Positions 50,959 through 59,984 of a stretch of 64,000 nucleotides of DNA are shown here, piece after piece. The stretch lies in contig CAVVQV010000004.1 in assembly GCA_963750495.1 (NCBI GenBank), forward strand, positions 620,001 through 684,000. Direction: 5' to 3'. The stretch comes from JANLYC01 sp963750495. GTDB lineage: Bacteria; Actinomycetota; Actinomycetes; Propionibacteriales; Nocardioidaceae. The position numbers were made by a program, and so were the translations under genes. Position 1 is the stretch's first letter, and every line of letters starts with the position of its first letter. The notes under the pieces were generated by a model that worked only from the letters and a program-made list of their open reading frames with translations, was not told where the DNA came from and made no database searches.

Positions 50959-52201
50959 CGGGGTGTCGGGGATGAACGGCGGCGGGCTCGGCTTCGGCGG
51001 CGTCGGGCTCGGCTTCGGCGGCGGTCGGGGTCGGCAGCGTCACCGGCGGCTTCGCCTGCGGGATCTTGGTCGTCTCCGCGTGCGCGATGCCGGGTGACAT
51101 GTTCAGGGCGACGACCGTGGCGGCCGCCCCGACGGCACCGGCAGACGCACCGATGACCTGGCCGAGGATCGGGCCAGGTCGGACCATGAAGATCTGGGCC
51201 AGCCACGCGAGCGGGCCGGACGAGCGGCGCATGCCACCCAGGGAGATGTTGAGGAAGGCGCGCACGATCTCGGGATCGAAGTGGGAACCGGCGCAGGCGG
51301 TCAGCTCCTCGCGCGCCGCCAGCGCGGTCATCGGGCGCTTGTAAGGACGGGCCGCCGTCATGACCTCATAGCTGTCGGCGACCGCAACGATGCGGGCGCC
51401 GTAGCTGATCTCGTGGCCGGCCAGGCCGTGCGGGTAACCGCTGCCGTCGTACTTCTCGTGGTGCTGCTCGATCGCCAGCCACCACGGGCCCAGCCACTCA
51501 CGCAGCGGCTCGCAGATCTCCGCACCGTGGTCGGGGTGGCTGTGGAGCAGCTCCCACTCCTCCTCGGTCGGCTTGGCCGGCTTGTTGAGGACCTCGTGCG
51601 GCACCTTGAGCTTGCCGATGTCGTGGACCAGGGCCGCCCACATCAGCTTGCCCTTGTCCTCGGTGTTGAGCTTGAGCTCGTCGGCGAGCATCGTGACGAA
51701 GAGCTGCGTCCGCTCGGAGTGTCCGCGGGTGCGGGTGTCGTAGTCGCCGAGGGCGCCGACGAGGGCGAGGATCGTCTCGGCTGCTTCCTGGCGGTCCGAC
51801 GCCATACCGGCCTTGGCGAGCTCGGCCGCGATGGCCCGGCTGCCCGACACCTTGCGGGCGACCTTGACGCGGGACGGCGCCCGGTCGGGGAAGAGGATGG
51901 ACAGCCGCATCAGGGTGGCCAGCGGCAGCACCTTGCGGGTCACCCGGTCGGCGGCGTACACCGCCAGGGTCGACGACCCGAGCACCGCACCCCACCACAG
52001 CACGAGGCTGACCTTGGAGTGAGGAGACGGCATCAACGCGCCGACGACGATGCCGACGATGATCGAGAAGACCAGGGGCACCGCGAAGGCGAGGGTCCGC
52101 AGCGCAGCCGCGCGCACAGGATGGGACCGCCACTGGCGGCCCTCTGTCCCTTGCGAGCGCTCCACGCTCCCGCCTCTCTGCAACCCGAGTGTGCGCTGCA
52201 C
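50873..52201 (-). CDS. HD-GYP domain membrane protein (probable c-di-GMP phosphodiesterase)
   Basis: Two membrane helices (about 35-57 and 63-83) precede a cytoplasmic HD-GYP domain: RGHSERTQLF, HDIGK (193-197), HSHPDHG and QHHEKYDGSGYPHGL with the GYP at 255-257. A third helix follows at about 344-366. HD-GYP enzymes hydrolyse cyclic di-GMP to GMP. The three-helix plan puts everything after the third helix outside the cell. After residue ~390 this frame becomes Ala/Glu-rich nonsense while the next frame continues PPKPSPTPPKPSPPPF into the tandem-95 repeats. The start (GTG 52201 or 52159) is uncertain. Confidence 0.88.
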   Translation of the reverse strand: MQRTLGLQRGGSVERSQGTEGRQWRSHPVRAAALRTLAFAVPLVFSIIVGIVVGALMPSPHSKVSLVLWWGAVLGSSTLAVYAADRVTRKVLPLATLMRLSILFPDRAPSRVKVARKVSGSRAIAAELAKAGMASDRQEAAETILALVGALGDYDTRTRGHSERTQLFVTMLADELKLNTEDKGKLMWAALVHDIGKLKVPHEVLNKPAKPTEEEWELLHSHPDHGAEICEPLREWLGPWWLAIEQHHEKYDGSGYPHGLAGHEISYGARIVAVADSYEVMTAARPYKRPMTALAAREELTACAGSHFDPEIVRAFLNISLGGMRRSSGPLAWLAQIFMVRPGPILGQVIGASAGAVGAAATVVALNMSPGIAHAETTKIPQAKPPVTLPTPTAAEAEPDAAEAEPAAVHPRHPGAAAAHQADAAADDAPAAARARPVHPRR

Positions 52202-52407
52202 ACACCGTTACAACGCCGTCTCAACGTGTCACAAGAAGCGTCCCAAATCACCGAAATCGTTCGCTATCAGCCGAACGGTGGGGTCGCCGCTCCACTGACC
52301 GGCGTCAGGCACCCGCCGACAGGCTCAGCCCGCAAGGCCCACGCAGGGGCAATCTGGGCCTTTGGGGCTTCCAGCCAACGTTTGGACCTGCAGTGCTGTG
52401 GCGTGCC
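52202..52407. other. intergenic region between divergent HD-GYP and GNAT genes
   Basis: About 200 bases hold both promoters. I see no palindrome, riboswitch-like fold or TANNNT box at leaderless spacing here. Confidence 0.4.
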
Positions 52408-53274
52408 ATGCTCCGCTCGATGACCACGCCCGCCGACCCACCTGCAGCCCCCTCCGGGGCCCTGCTCGCGCGCCTCGAGCAGTACTACGACGGGGTGCCA
52501 CGGGGGCGGGCCAGCGCCGAGGAGATCGGGCCCTTCACGCTGTTCGTCGCGACGACGGGATGGCCGTACTACGCGCGGCCGCGGCTGGGCACGACCGGGC
52601 CGTTCTCCGCCGACGCCGTGCGGGCGGTCCTGGCGCGACAGCGCGAGCTCGCCGTACCTCAGGCGATCGAGTGGGTCGACGAGACCACCCCTGACTTGTA
52701 TGACGCTGTCGTGGCGGCCGGGGTGGCGGTCGAACGTTGCCCGCTGCTCGTGCTCGACGGACCGCCGCGAGGTGGCTCCGGGACGGCGCGGGTGCTCGAC
52801 GTCTCGGTGGCCGCCGACGTGGCCGACGTGGCGACGTCGCGCGCGGCCGTGTCGGTAGGTTTCGCCAACCCGGGAACTGGCGTCGGTGCGGCTGGGGTGG
52901 CCGAGCGCGACGCGGCCCTGACGTCGAAGTACGCGGCCGTCGCGGACATCCTGCTCGACTCCCTGCGCGCCGGCCGCGTGGTGCAGGCGGCCGTGTATGA
53001 CGCGGACGACCCCGGGCTCGGGCCGGTCGGTGGCGGGAGCTACTCCCCCGTGGCCGGCGTGGCCGAGATCGCGGGGGTAGGCGTGCTGCCGGCGTACCGG
53101 CGACGGGGTCTGGCCGGTCAGTTGACGCACGCGCTGGCGGAGTACGCGTTGGCGCACGGCGTGACCTGGATGTTCTGCTCGGCGCAGAGTGATGACGTGG
53201 CGCGGGTCTACGAAGCCGTCGGGTTCCGGCGGGTGGCGACCGCCTGCATTGCCCAGGTCCCCGACGACACCTGA
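52408..53274 (+). CDS. GNAT family N-acetyltransferase
   Basis: A 288-residue protein (284 if the ATG at 52420 is used). The N-terminal half is a degenerate first domain (LEQYYDGVPR to VLDGPP); the C-terminal half carries the acetyl-CoA motif VAEIAGVGVLPAYRRRGLAGQLTHALAEYAL and the closing VYEAVGFRRVATACIAQV. The substrate is unknown. It is divergent from the HD-GYP gene. A repeat block follows the stop. Confidence 0.85.
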   Translation: MLRSMTTPADPPAAPSGALLARLEQYYDGVPRGRASAEEIGPFTLFVATTGWPYYARPRLGTTGPFSADAVRAVLARQRELAVPQAIEWVDETTPDLYDAVVAAGVAVERCPLLVLDGPPRGGSGTARVLDVSVAADVADVATSRAAVSVGFANPGTGVGAAGVAERDAALTSKYAAVADILLDSLRAGRVVQAAVYDADDPGLGPVGGGSYSPVAGVAEIAGVGVLPAYRRRGLAGQLTHALAEYALAHGVTWMFCSAQSDDVARVYEAVGFRRVATACIAQVPDDT

Positions 53275-53282
53275 CCTGCCCG

Positions 53283-53391
53283 GCGCTCGAGCCTCCTGGC
53301 GGTCGAGCTTGCCCGGCGGTCGAGCCTGCCGAGCCCCGACGGTCGAGCCTGCCGAGACCCCCGGAGTCATTGATCTCGACAAGCTCGACCA
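53283..53391. repeat. GGTCGAGC(C/T)TGCCGAGACC repeat block
   Basis: Four degenerate copies (GGTCGAGCTTGCC, GGTCGAGCCTGCCGAG) and an inverted ATCTCGACAAGCTCGACC form a potential hairpin after the GNAT stop. Confidence 0.7.
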
Positions 53392-53473
53392 CCGAACGGC
53401 GCCTACCGAAGAATTTGCTGGGGATTTCCCGCAGCGCCGGTGGTGCCGTTCGGCGGCTTGTTTGAATGGTCAC

Positions 53474-53713
53474 GTGACCAGGTCGAAGGCAATCGCCATC
53501 TCAGTGGCGGGCTTCGTCGTGTTCTTGGTCGAGGTGTTTGTGGAATGGCCGTTCGAGGGGCCGGTGGTGCTGAAGTTCGACAAGCAGCACGGGGTGCACG
53601 TCTCCGACCTCGTCACGCTCGCCCTGCTGGCGGCCCTGTTGGCCTGGACCTGGCGCCCGGTACGCCGTACGACACCTCCCCGCGAGCCCGCCGCCACCTC
53701 GTCCGACCGCTGA
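53474..53713 (+). CDS. small two-helix membrane protein
   Basis: A 79-residue protein from the GTG at 53474: a helix at about 7-23 (ISVAGFVVFLVEVFV), an outer loop with a charged stretch (LKFDKQHGVHVSDL), a second helix at about 45-60 (VTLALLAALLAWTW) and a basic tail. The frame is open upstream but that part overlaps repeat sequence. The codon bias is good. No family is recognised. Confidence 0.5.
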   Translation: MTRSKAIAISVAGFVVFLVEVFVEWPFEGPVVLKFDKQHGVHVSDLVTLALLAALLAWTWRPVRRTTPPREPAATSSDR

Positions 53714-53746
53714 CTTCCCCTCTCCCGTGAGTGAATCAACTGGCCT

Positions 53747-53803
53747 GGTTCGGAACGCAGTTGTTGTCATGACTGCCTTCGGACGACAAGCGCGTTCCGA
53801 ATC
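53747..53803. repeat. palindromic repeat, diverged GGTTCGGAAC member
   Basis: Left arm 53747-53768 (GGTTCGGAACGCAGTTGTTG) and right arm 53782-53803 (GACAAGCGCGTTCCGAATC) pair with a few mismatches. The outer GTTCGGAACGC is conserved with the copies at 10.8 and 13.4 kb. Confidence 0.65.
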
Positions 53804-53812
53804 GGCGAGCGC

Positions 53813-54802
53813 CTAGCGGCGTGTCAGGCTCCACGCGTCCGACCGAGGGTCGCGGGCCAGGCCTCGGGCCCGGGTCCGGGTCATCCGGTCGACCAGGGTG
53901 GCACGTGACCCGGCGAGGTCGAGGCGGGTCACCCGTACGCCGACCAGACCGTGTTCCTCGAGCAGCTCCTCACGAATGTTGTCAGCCGTGTGGTTGACGA
54001 GGTCGCGGTGGTCGTCACCGTCGTACTCCAGGAACGTCGCAGCTTCCGGGTCGAGGGCGTCCGGGATACCGAGCAGCCGCCCACCCGGTCCGTAGACCGA
54101 GACGTTGACCAGCGGCGGCGGAAGACACGCATCGAGCACCCAGACAAGCCGCATCCTGGTCTCGGGTGGGCTGCGTGATCCCTCGACAGCGAGCGAGACA
54201 GCGCGGCGAGCCTGTGCGATGCCGCGCCAGCCTGCGAAGCGGCCGAGTAGGTTGTCGAGCTCGCGCCGGCTGACCAAGCCGGCTGTCAGCATCATGTCGA
54301 GGTGCACGACGGCGTCTCGCAAGGTCGAGGCGAGACGGGCTCCATCGAGAGCCGTGCGGCCGGCGGTCGTACTCCGGATGCCTCGGACCACAGTCACGTC
54401 CGAGTCGGGCAGCCGTTCACGTGAAACCTCGATACCCGGGCGCCGCCGGAGCTTTCCGCCGACGCCGCAGTTCACCAGCACACGCAGGAGGTCCTGCCCC
54501 GACCGTCCGCCGCCGTCGAGCAACCGGACGCCCATCCAGTACGCCGCAGCCCAGCCACCGATCGCGGCGTACGCGGGCAGGCTGGCGGCCACTTCGGTGA
54601 TGCGCTGCTCAGGCGTCAGCGCCGTCTCGGCTGGAACGTAACGGCCCGGGCTGGTGCGCCGCCAGCCCAGCCCGCGCAGCTGCGCATACGACGGTCGGCC
54701 GGTGTCATCACGCCGCCCCACCGCCTCCGACCACGTGGTCGGCGTGGTGCCTGGTGGCGGCGGTCGTCGTCGGCTGTCCCAGCGATGCATCGAGGGATGC
54801 AA
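53813..54802 (-). CDS. DUF559-like PD-(D/E)XK nuclease-fold protein with N-terminal winged helix
   Basis: A 329-residue protein. Residues ~30-110 resemble the AbiEi-type winged-helix module (PSYAQLRGLGWRRTSPGRYVP, YAAIGGWAAAYWMGV). The C-terminal part resembles the DUF559/Vsr-like nuclease fold, with candidate acidic residues in SPPETRMRLVW, GIPDALDPEAATFLEYDGDDH. Such proteins are frequent in actinobacteria and often annotated as type IV toxin-antitoxin AbiEi or DUF559; activity is unproven. An alternative ATG lies at 54790. Palindromic repeats flank both ends. Confidence 0.7.
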   Translation of the reverse strand: MHPSMHRWDSRRRPPPPGTTPTTWSEAVGRRDDTGRPSYAQLRGLGWRRTSPGRYVPAETALTPEQRITEVAASLPAYAAIGGWAAAYWMGVRLLDGGGRSGQDLLRVLVNCGVGGKLRRRPGIEVSRERLPDSDVTVVRGIRSTTAGRTALDGARLASTLRDAVVHLDMMLTAGLVSRRELDNLLGRFAGWRGIAQARRAVSLAVEGSRSPPETRMRLVWVLDACLPPPLVNVSVYGPGGRLLGIPDALDPEAATFLEYDGDDHRDLVNHTADNIREELLEEHGLVGVRVTRLDLAGSRATLVDRMTRTRARGLARDPRSDAWSLTRR

Positions 54803-54857
54803 CCACGTGCGATCGGGATCGCGGGGCGCTCATCCACAGCTCACTGCTGGGCTTGCT

Positions 54858-54916
54858 GGTTTGGAACACCACTGTTGCCCCAGGGCCCACCAGACCACAA
54901 TTCCGTTCCGAACTGC
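54858..54916. repeat. palindromic repeat, degenerate GGTTTGGAAC member
   Basis: GGTTTGGAACACCACTGTTG and CCACAATTCCGTTCCGAAC face each other across a GC-rich centre. Only the outer GGAAC/GTTCC blocks and part of the inner arms pair. Confidence 0.55.
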
Positions 54917-54935
54917 GCGCGGCGGAATGTAGGGG

Positions 54936-57900
54936 TCAGGAGGTGGCCAGGCTCTCGCGCAGTCGCGCCATCCCCGCGACATCACCCTTGCCCTCATGGA
55001 TCCGCAACGCGGTCTCGAACGCCTCCACCGCCTCGTCCCGCTTGCCGGCCAACAAGAACGTCTCTCCCGCCAACTCGAACGTGACACCTCTGATCCAGAA
55101 GAAGTCGACCTCCTGCGCCGCCTCGACAGCCCGCCGGACGAGCCGCTCGCCATCCTCGAGATCGCCCGCCCGTGCGGCCAGATACCCCTCCAGCGCGTCG
55201 ACGCCGATGAGGTTCACCACGTCCACCGCGCCGGTGGTCTCGCGCACGACCTGCGCACGTCGCCCGTGCCTCGTCGAACCTGCCCTGCTGCTTCAGCACG
55301 ACGGCCAGCACCAACACGACGGTGGCGTAGTAGGCCCGGTCGCCCAACCTGTCGAGCTCCTCGACACCTTGACGCAATGCGCGTTCGGCTGCCGCCGAGG
55401 TCGCCGCTCGCCATATCGACAGTAGGCCATGCCCATCGAAGTCGAAGCGGCAATCACGAGCAGGCCCGGCCTCTCGCTGGATCGCCCTCCCCTCCGCGGC
55501 CATCGACCGTCCTCGGACGGCATCGCCCATCAAAGCCACGAGGCCTCGCCCATGAGTCCCGTGATGGAGGCGCACGTCACCTCGTGTCCGGAGTGCTGGA
55601 CCAGCAGCTCTTCGGCTTTGCGGATCACGTCGACGAACGGGCCCGGCCCGTAGAACAAGGCACCCAGCGTCGACATGTCCATCACCGTGGTCAGGGCCTG
55701 GTCACCCGCGGCGCGCGCATGCCTGGCTCCGCTGACGGCGGCGTCGTACGCCGCAAGGGCCCGACACGACGTCCACGCCTCCCACCAGCGCAGCAGCGCC
55801 GTCCAGGCGAGGCCGAACTCGTCTCCTGACGGCTCAAAGATCTGGTCTGCGGCCTCCAGCCGAAGCCGGCCGCGAGCCGTGTCGAACGTGCCATCGAACA
55901 GCTCCGCCTGGCTCAGGGCCAGCCCGGCGAACGCTTGCGCGCGCGGCTGGTCCGAGGCCGCGAGCAGGTCGGCCGCCTGCTTCGCGTCTGCGGTACGGCC
56001 TGCGTTGTTCAGCGCCCACACCAGACGGATCAAGCGCCTCGACGCACGGTCGTCATCGACAGGAAGCAGGGTGACCGATCGTTCGAGCAGGCCGGACGCC
56101 GCCTTCCAATCGCTGCGTTCGGCGGCACCCTTGGCCGCGACGAGCAACACGTCGCCCGCACGTTCCCGCAGACCGTCGAGGCGGGGGTCGCGTGGGTCGA
56201 GGTCGGCCAGGTTCCGGTAGGCCTGCTCGAGGTGGTAGCCGACGATCTCCTCGAGCTCGACCAGACCCCCGCGTTCCTCGAGCCACGTAGCGAACTTCTC
56301 GTGCAGGTCGGACCGGGTCTCCTTGGGCAGGAGCTCGTATGCCGCGTCGCGGATCAGGAGGTGACGGAACCGGAACGCCTCCTCGTCGGGCAGCTCCGCC
56401 TGCTCGGGCCGGATCAGCTCCTTGCGGATGAGTGACAGCAGCCGCGTCGGCACCTCGACCTGCTCGCGCTCCGGTGCCAGCTCGAGCACGGCGCTGCGGT
56501 GGAACACCTGGCCCTCCACCGCAGCCGCGGCCGATCACGGCGCGCTCCTCGGCGGCCAGGCCGTCCAACCGCGCCTGGAGCAGCGCCTGGATCGTCGGCG
56601 GGACGGTCACCTCCTCGGCGCGACCCGCCTCCCCGACCATCGCGACCATCTCCTCGATGAACAGCGGGTTGCCGTCGGCGGTGTCGAGGATCCGGCGCGT
56701 CAGTCCTGCGGAGATGTCCAGACCAGTGGCGAGCTGCTCGAGCAGCTGCTCGCAGTCCTGGTCGGAGAGCGCCTCGAGCAGGATCGTGGTGGCGTTGACC
56801 TTGCCGCCACCCCAGCTGTCACGGACGTCGAGGAGTTCGCGCCTCGCCACGCACAACAACAGGATCGGCGCACCTCGGGACCAGTCCGCCACGTGCTCGA
56901 TGAGGTCGAGGAAGACCGGTTCGGCCCACTGGATGTCGTCGAACACCACAACCTGCGGCTTGGTCACGCGCCCGCGTCTCGAGCAGCTTGCGGAAGGCCA
57001 GCTGTGTATCGGCGGGCGACCCGCCGATCACGTCGGTGGGTTCGACACCGAGCTCGACCAGGATCTCCACGAGCGGCCAGTACGTGATGTCGTCGCCGTA
57101 GTGCAGACAGCGGCTCCTGCAGACATCGGCCTCGTCGCCGACCTGGTTCAAGAACTCGGCCACCAGCCGCGACTTCCCGACTCCGGCCGGGCCGAGCATC
57201 GTGAACAGGTGGCACGACTGCTCGGAGATCGCGTCCTCGAAGTCACCGAGCAGTCGCTTGAGCTCACGGACCCTTCCGACCAACGGCGCATCCAGGTGTC
57301 GCGTGATCGCGGCCGCGTCGGGGTCGACGGCGATGAGCCGGTACGCCGCCACCTTGTCGCGCTTGCCCTTGAGCTGCAGCGCCTCGACCGGCTGGACCTT
57401 GCACGGCATCGCGCACCAGGGCCAGGGTGTCGGCGCCGATCAGGATCTCGCCCGGGTGTGGCGGCCTGCTCCAGCCGGGCAGCGACGTTGACGGCGTCAC
57501 CGGTGGCCAGCGTCTCACCCTCGCCGGTCACGACCTGGCCCGTGTTGACCCCGGTCCGGAACGACAATGCCAGTGACGCGCTCCTGTCCCAGCTCGGTGA
57601 GCCGGTCGCGAATCTCAGTCACCGCCCGCACCGCACGGAGCGCGTCGTCCTCCTGCGCGACCGGTACCCCGAAGATCGCCATCGCCGCGTCCCCGATGAA
57701 CTTCTCCACCGTCCCGCCATGGCGCTGGATGATGCGCCGGATCTCGGCGAAGTACAGGCCCATCGTGTGACGTAACGCCTCCGGATCCAGTTGCTCCCCC
57801 AACGCCGTCGAGCCCGAGATGTCGGTGAACACGACAGTGACGGTCTTGCGTACCTCGCGCGGCGGCGCCTCTGCGACCAGCTCAGCCCCGCAGGCACCGC

Positions 57901-57952
57901 AGAACCGGAACCCTTCAGGGTTCTCCTGGCCGCACGTCCCGCACACCGACAT
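54936..57952 (-). pseudogene. adenylate/guanylate cyclase with AAA-ATPase and TPR-like domains, multiply frameshifted
   Basis: Starting at ATG 57952 (TAGGCT six bases upstream): a zinc ribbon (CGTCGQENPEGFRFCGACG), then a class III cyclase domain (TVVFTDISGSTALGE, GGTVEKFIGDAAMAIFG, NTGQVVTGEGETLATGDAVNVAARLEQ), then a STAND-type ATPase (PLVGRVRELKRLL, GPAGVGKSRLVAEFL Walker A, VVVFDDIQWAEP Walker B), then helical repeats to 54936. The whole would be about 1,000 residues, the plan of large mycobacterial cyclase-ATPase regulators. About seven frame changes interrupt it (near 57570, 57465, 57415, 56970, 56525, 55540, 55255), with conserved protein sequence between them. Confidence 0.82.
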
Positions 57953-57958
57953 GCCCGG

Positions 57959-57964
57959 AGCCTA
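57959..57964 (-). promoter_or_regulatory. -10 box (TAGGCT), cyclase gene
   Basis: TAGGCT on the minus strand ends six bases before the ATG at 57952. Confidence 0.5.
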
Positions 57965-57980
57965 ACGCCGCCTCTCCCCG

Positions 57981-58142
57981 GATCGAGGTCGATCAGCGGC
58001 ATACCCGGCGGTCGATCGGCGGGCCATCCGGCGGTCGATCAGCGGACTCTGCTCGGTCAGCGGATACCCGGCGGTCGAGCCTGCCGAGATCATCGACAAG
58101 CTCGGTCAGCGGGGTCAGCTCGATCAGCGGGGGTCAGCGGGG
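57981..58142. repeat. GGTCGATCAGCGG / GTCGAG repeat block
   Basis: About eight short direct copies of (G/C)GTCGATC(A/G)GCGG and related GGTCAGCGG units lie between the cyclase promoter and the leuA stop codon. The final copies abut the leuA stop. Confidence 0.7.
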
Positions 58143-59846
58143 TCAGACGATGCGGTTGACGGCGGAGGTGACGGCCTTGAGCGAGGCGGTCACGATGTTC
58201 GGGTCGAAGCCGACGCCCCACAGGATCTGGTCGCCGACCGCGCACTCGACGTAGGCCGCGGCAGTCGCGTCGCCACCTGCGGACAACGCATGCTCCGCGT
58301 AGTCGAGGACCCGGACGTCGTACCCGACCTCGCCGAGTGCCGAGACGAACGCCGCGATCGGTCCGTTGCCCGACCCCGTGAGGGAGTGCAGCGTGCCGTC
58401 GACGTACACGTTCACCGCGAGCTGGTCGTGCTCGCCTTCGGCGGATGACGTGTGCACCGAGTTGAGCTCGAGCGGTGTGCGACGGTCGAGGTACTCCGCC
58501 CGGAACGCGGCCCAGATCTCCTCGCCCGAGATCTCACCACCTTCTTCGTCGGTCAACCCCTGCACGATGCGGCTGAACTCGATCTGCAACCGGCGCGGCA
58601 GCTCGAGCTTGTGCTCGGCCTTGAGGATGTAGGCGACGCCGCCCTTCCCGGACTGCGAGTTGACGCGGATCACGGCCTCGTAGGAGCGGCCGACGTCCTT
58701 GGGGTCGATCGGCAGATAGGGCGCCTTCCAGTCGATCTCGTTGACCGGCCGCCCCTCCTTGCTGGCCTGGATGTCGAGCGCCTCGAGACCCTTCTTGATC
58801 GCGTCCTGGTGCGAGCCGGAGAAGGCGGTGTAGACCAGGTCGCCGGCGTACGGGTGGCGCGGGTGGACGGGCAGCTGCGTGCAGTACTCGACGGTGCGGC
58901 GGATCTCGTCGATGTCGCTGAAGTTGATCATCGGGTCGATGCCCTGGCTGAAGAGGTTCATGCCCAGCGTCACCAGGCACACGTTGCCGGTGCGCTCGCC
59001 ATGCCCGAACAGGCAGCCCTCGACGCGGTCGGCACCGGCCATGATGGCTTGCTCGGTCGCAGCAACAGCGGTTCCGCGGTCGTTGTGCGGGTGCAGCGAG
59101 ACCACCGAGTGCTCGCGGCGGGTCAGCTGCCGGCTGAACCACTCGATCTGGTCGGCGTAGACGTTCGGCGTCGCCATCTCGACCGTGGCCGGCAGGTTGA
59201 GGATGATCTCGCGGCCGGGTCCGGCCTGCCAGACATCGGTCACCGACTCGCACACCTCGACGGCGAAGTCGAGCTCGGTGTCGGTGAAGATCTCGGGGCT
59301 GTACTGGTAGCCGAACTCGGTGTCCTGCAGGTGCTCGTCGGCGTACTTCATCACGATCTCGGTGCCTCGGGTCGCGATCGCGCGGCACTCGTCGCGGTCG
59401 ACACCGAACACCACACGCCGGAACAGCGGCGCGGTCGCGTTGTAGAGGTGGACGTTGGCGCGGTCGGCGCCGACCAAACTCTGCACCGTGCGCTCGATGA
59501 GGTCCTCGCGAGCCTGCGTCAACACCGAGATCGTCACGTCGTCAGGGATCTTGTCCTGCTCGATGAGCTGCCGTACGAAGTCGAAGTCGAACTGGCTGGC
59601 CGAGGGGAACCCGACCTCGATCTCCTTGTAGCCCATCGAGACGAGCAGCTCGAACATGCGCTGCTTGCGGGCCGGCGTCATCGGGTCGATGAGCGCCTGG
59701 TTGCCGTCACGCAGGTCGGTCGAGAGCCAGCGCGGGGCATGGGTGATCGTGCGCGTCGGCCAGACCCGGTCGGGCAGGTCGATCGGGGGGAAGGCGCGGT
59801 AACGGCCGTACGGCATACCGCTGGGTTTTTGGGGTTGGATGGCCAT
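58143..59846 (-). CDS. leuA: 2-isopropylmalate synthase
   Basis: A 567-residue LeuA of the long actinobacterial type; condenses acetyl-CoA with 2-oxoisovalerate, the first committed step to leucine. The catalytic TIM barrel (about 50-340) has STDLRDGNQALIDPM, EVGFPSASQFDFDF and VVSLHPHNDRGTAVAATEQAIMAGADRVEGCLFGHGERTGN with the metal-binding His pair. The C-terminal regulatory domain (about 430-565) mediates leucine feedback inhibition. ATG 59846 begins AIQPQKPSGMPYGRYRAFPPI. A leader peptide with three leucine codons and a hairpin precede it, pointing to attenuation. Confidence 0.96.
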   Translation of the reverse strand: MAIQPQKPSGMPYGRYRAFPPIDLPDRVWPTRTITHAPRWLSTDLRDGNQALIDPMTPARKQRMFELLVSMGYKEIEVGFPSASQFDFDFVRQLIEQDKIPDDVTISVLTQAREDLIERTVQSLVGADRANVHLYNATAPLFRRVVFGVDRDECRAIATRGTEIVMKYADEHLQDTEFGYQYSPEIFTDTELDFAVEVCESVTDVWQAGPGREIILNLPATVEMATPNVYADQIEWFSRQLTRREHSVVSLHPHNDRGTAVAATEQAIMAGADRVEGCLFGHGERTGNVCLVTLGMNLFSQGIDPMINFSDIDEIRRTVEYCTQLPVHPRHPYAGDLVYTAFSGSHQDAIKKGLEALDIQASKEGRPVNEIDWKAPYLPIDPKDVGRSYEAVIRVNSQSGKGGVAYILKAEHKLELPRRLQIEFSRIVQGLTDEEGGEISGEEIWAAFRAEYLDRRTPLELNSVHTSSAEGEHDQLAVNVYVDGTLHSLTGSGNGPIAAFVSALGEVGYDVRVLDYAEHALSAGGDATAAAYVECAVGDQILWGVGFDPNIVTASLKAVTSAVNRIV

Positions 59847-59897
59847 GAGGGCTGCTTTCGAAGCTCGAGAGGACGCCGGCGGGACAGCAGCACGTCT

Positions 59898-59934
59898 CCG
59901 CGGCGAGGGGTCCGGCTATCGAACCTCGCCGCGG
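59898..59934 (-). terminator. leuA leader hairpin (11-bp perfect stem)
   Basis: CCGCGGCGAGG (59898-59908 on the + strand) is perfectly complementary to CCTCGCCGCGG (59924-59934) with a 15-base loop. On the minus strand it begins inside the last codons of the leader ORF and ends 52 bases before leuA. No T-run follows. A second perfect palindrome, GCAGGCTCGAGCCTGC (59945-59960), lies inside the leader ORF and could form the alternative stem. Confidence 0.65.
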
Positions 59935-59984
59935 CACCGAAGAAGCAGGCTCGAGCCTGCGACGATTGCTGGCGTCAACATCAT
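59916..59984 (-). CDS. putative leucine leader peptide upstream of leuA
   Basis: A 22-codon ORF, ATG-ATG start at 59984/59981, stop TAG at 59916, with sequence MMLTPAIVAGSSLLLRCRGE then VR. The three consecutive leucine codons (CTG CTT CTT, the last two rare in this GC-rich DNA) precede the stem that overlaps its stop codon. TAGCCT (59994-59999) nine bases before the first ATG is a plausible -10 box. Stalling at scarce leucyl-tRNA would alter which hairpin forms. Too short for coding statistics; confidence comes from the arrangement. Confidence 0.55.
   Translation of the reverse strand: MMLTPAIVAGSSLLLRCRGEVR

Noticed and set aside
52202..52407. c-di-GMP riboswitch upstream of the HD-GYP gene
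   Set aside because: No conserved GEMM-like core or tetraloop-receptor pattern was recognisable.
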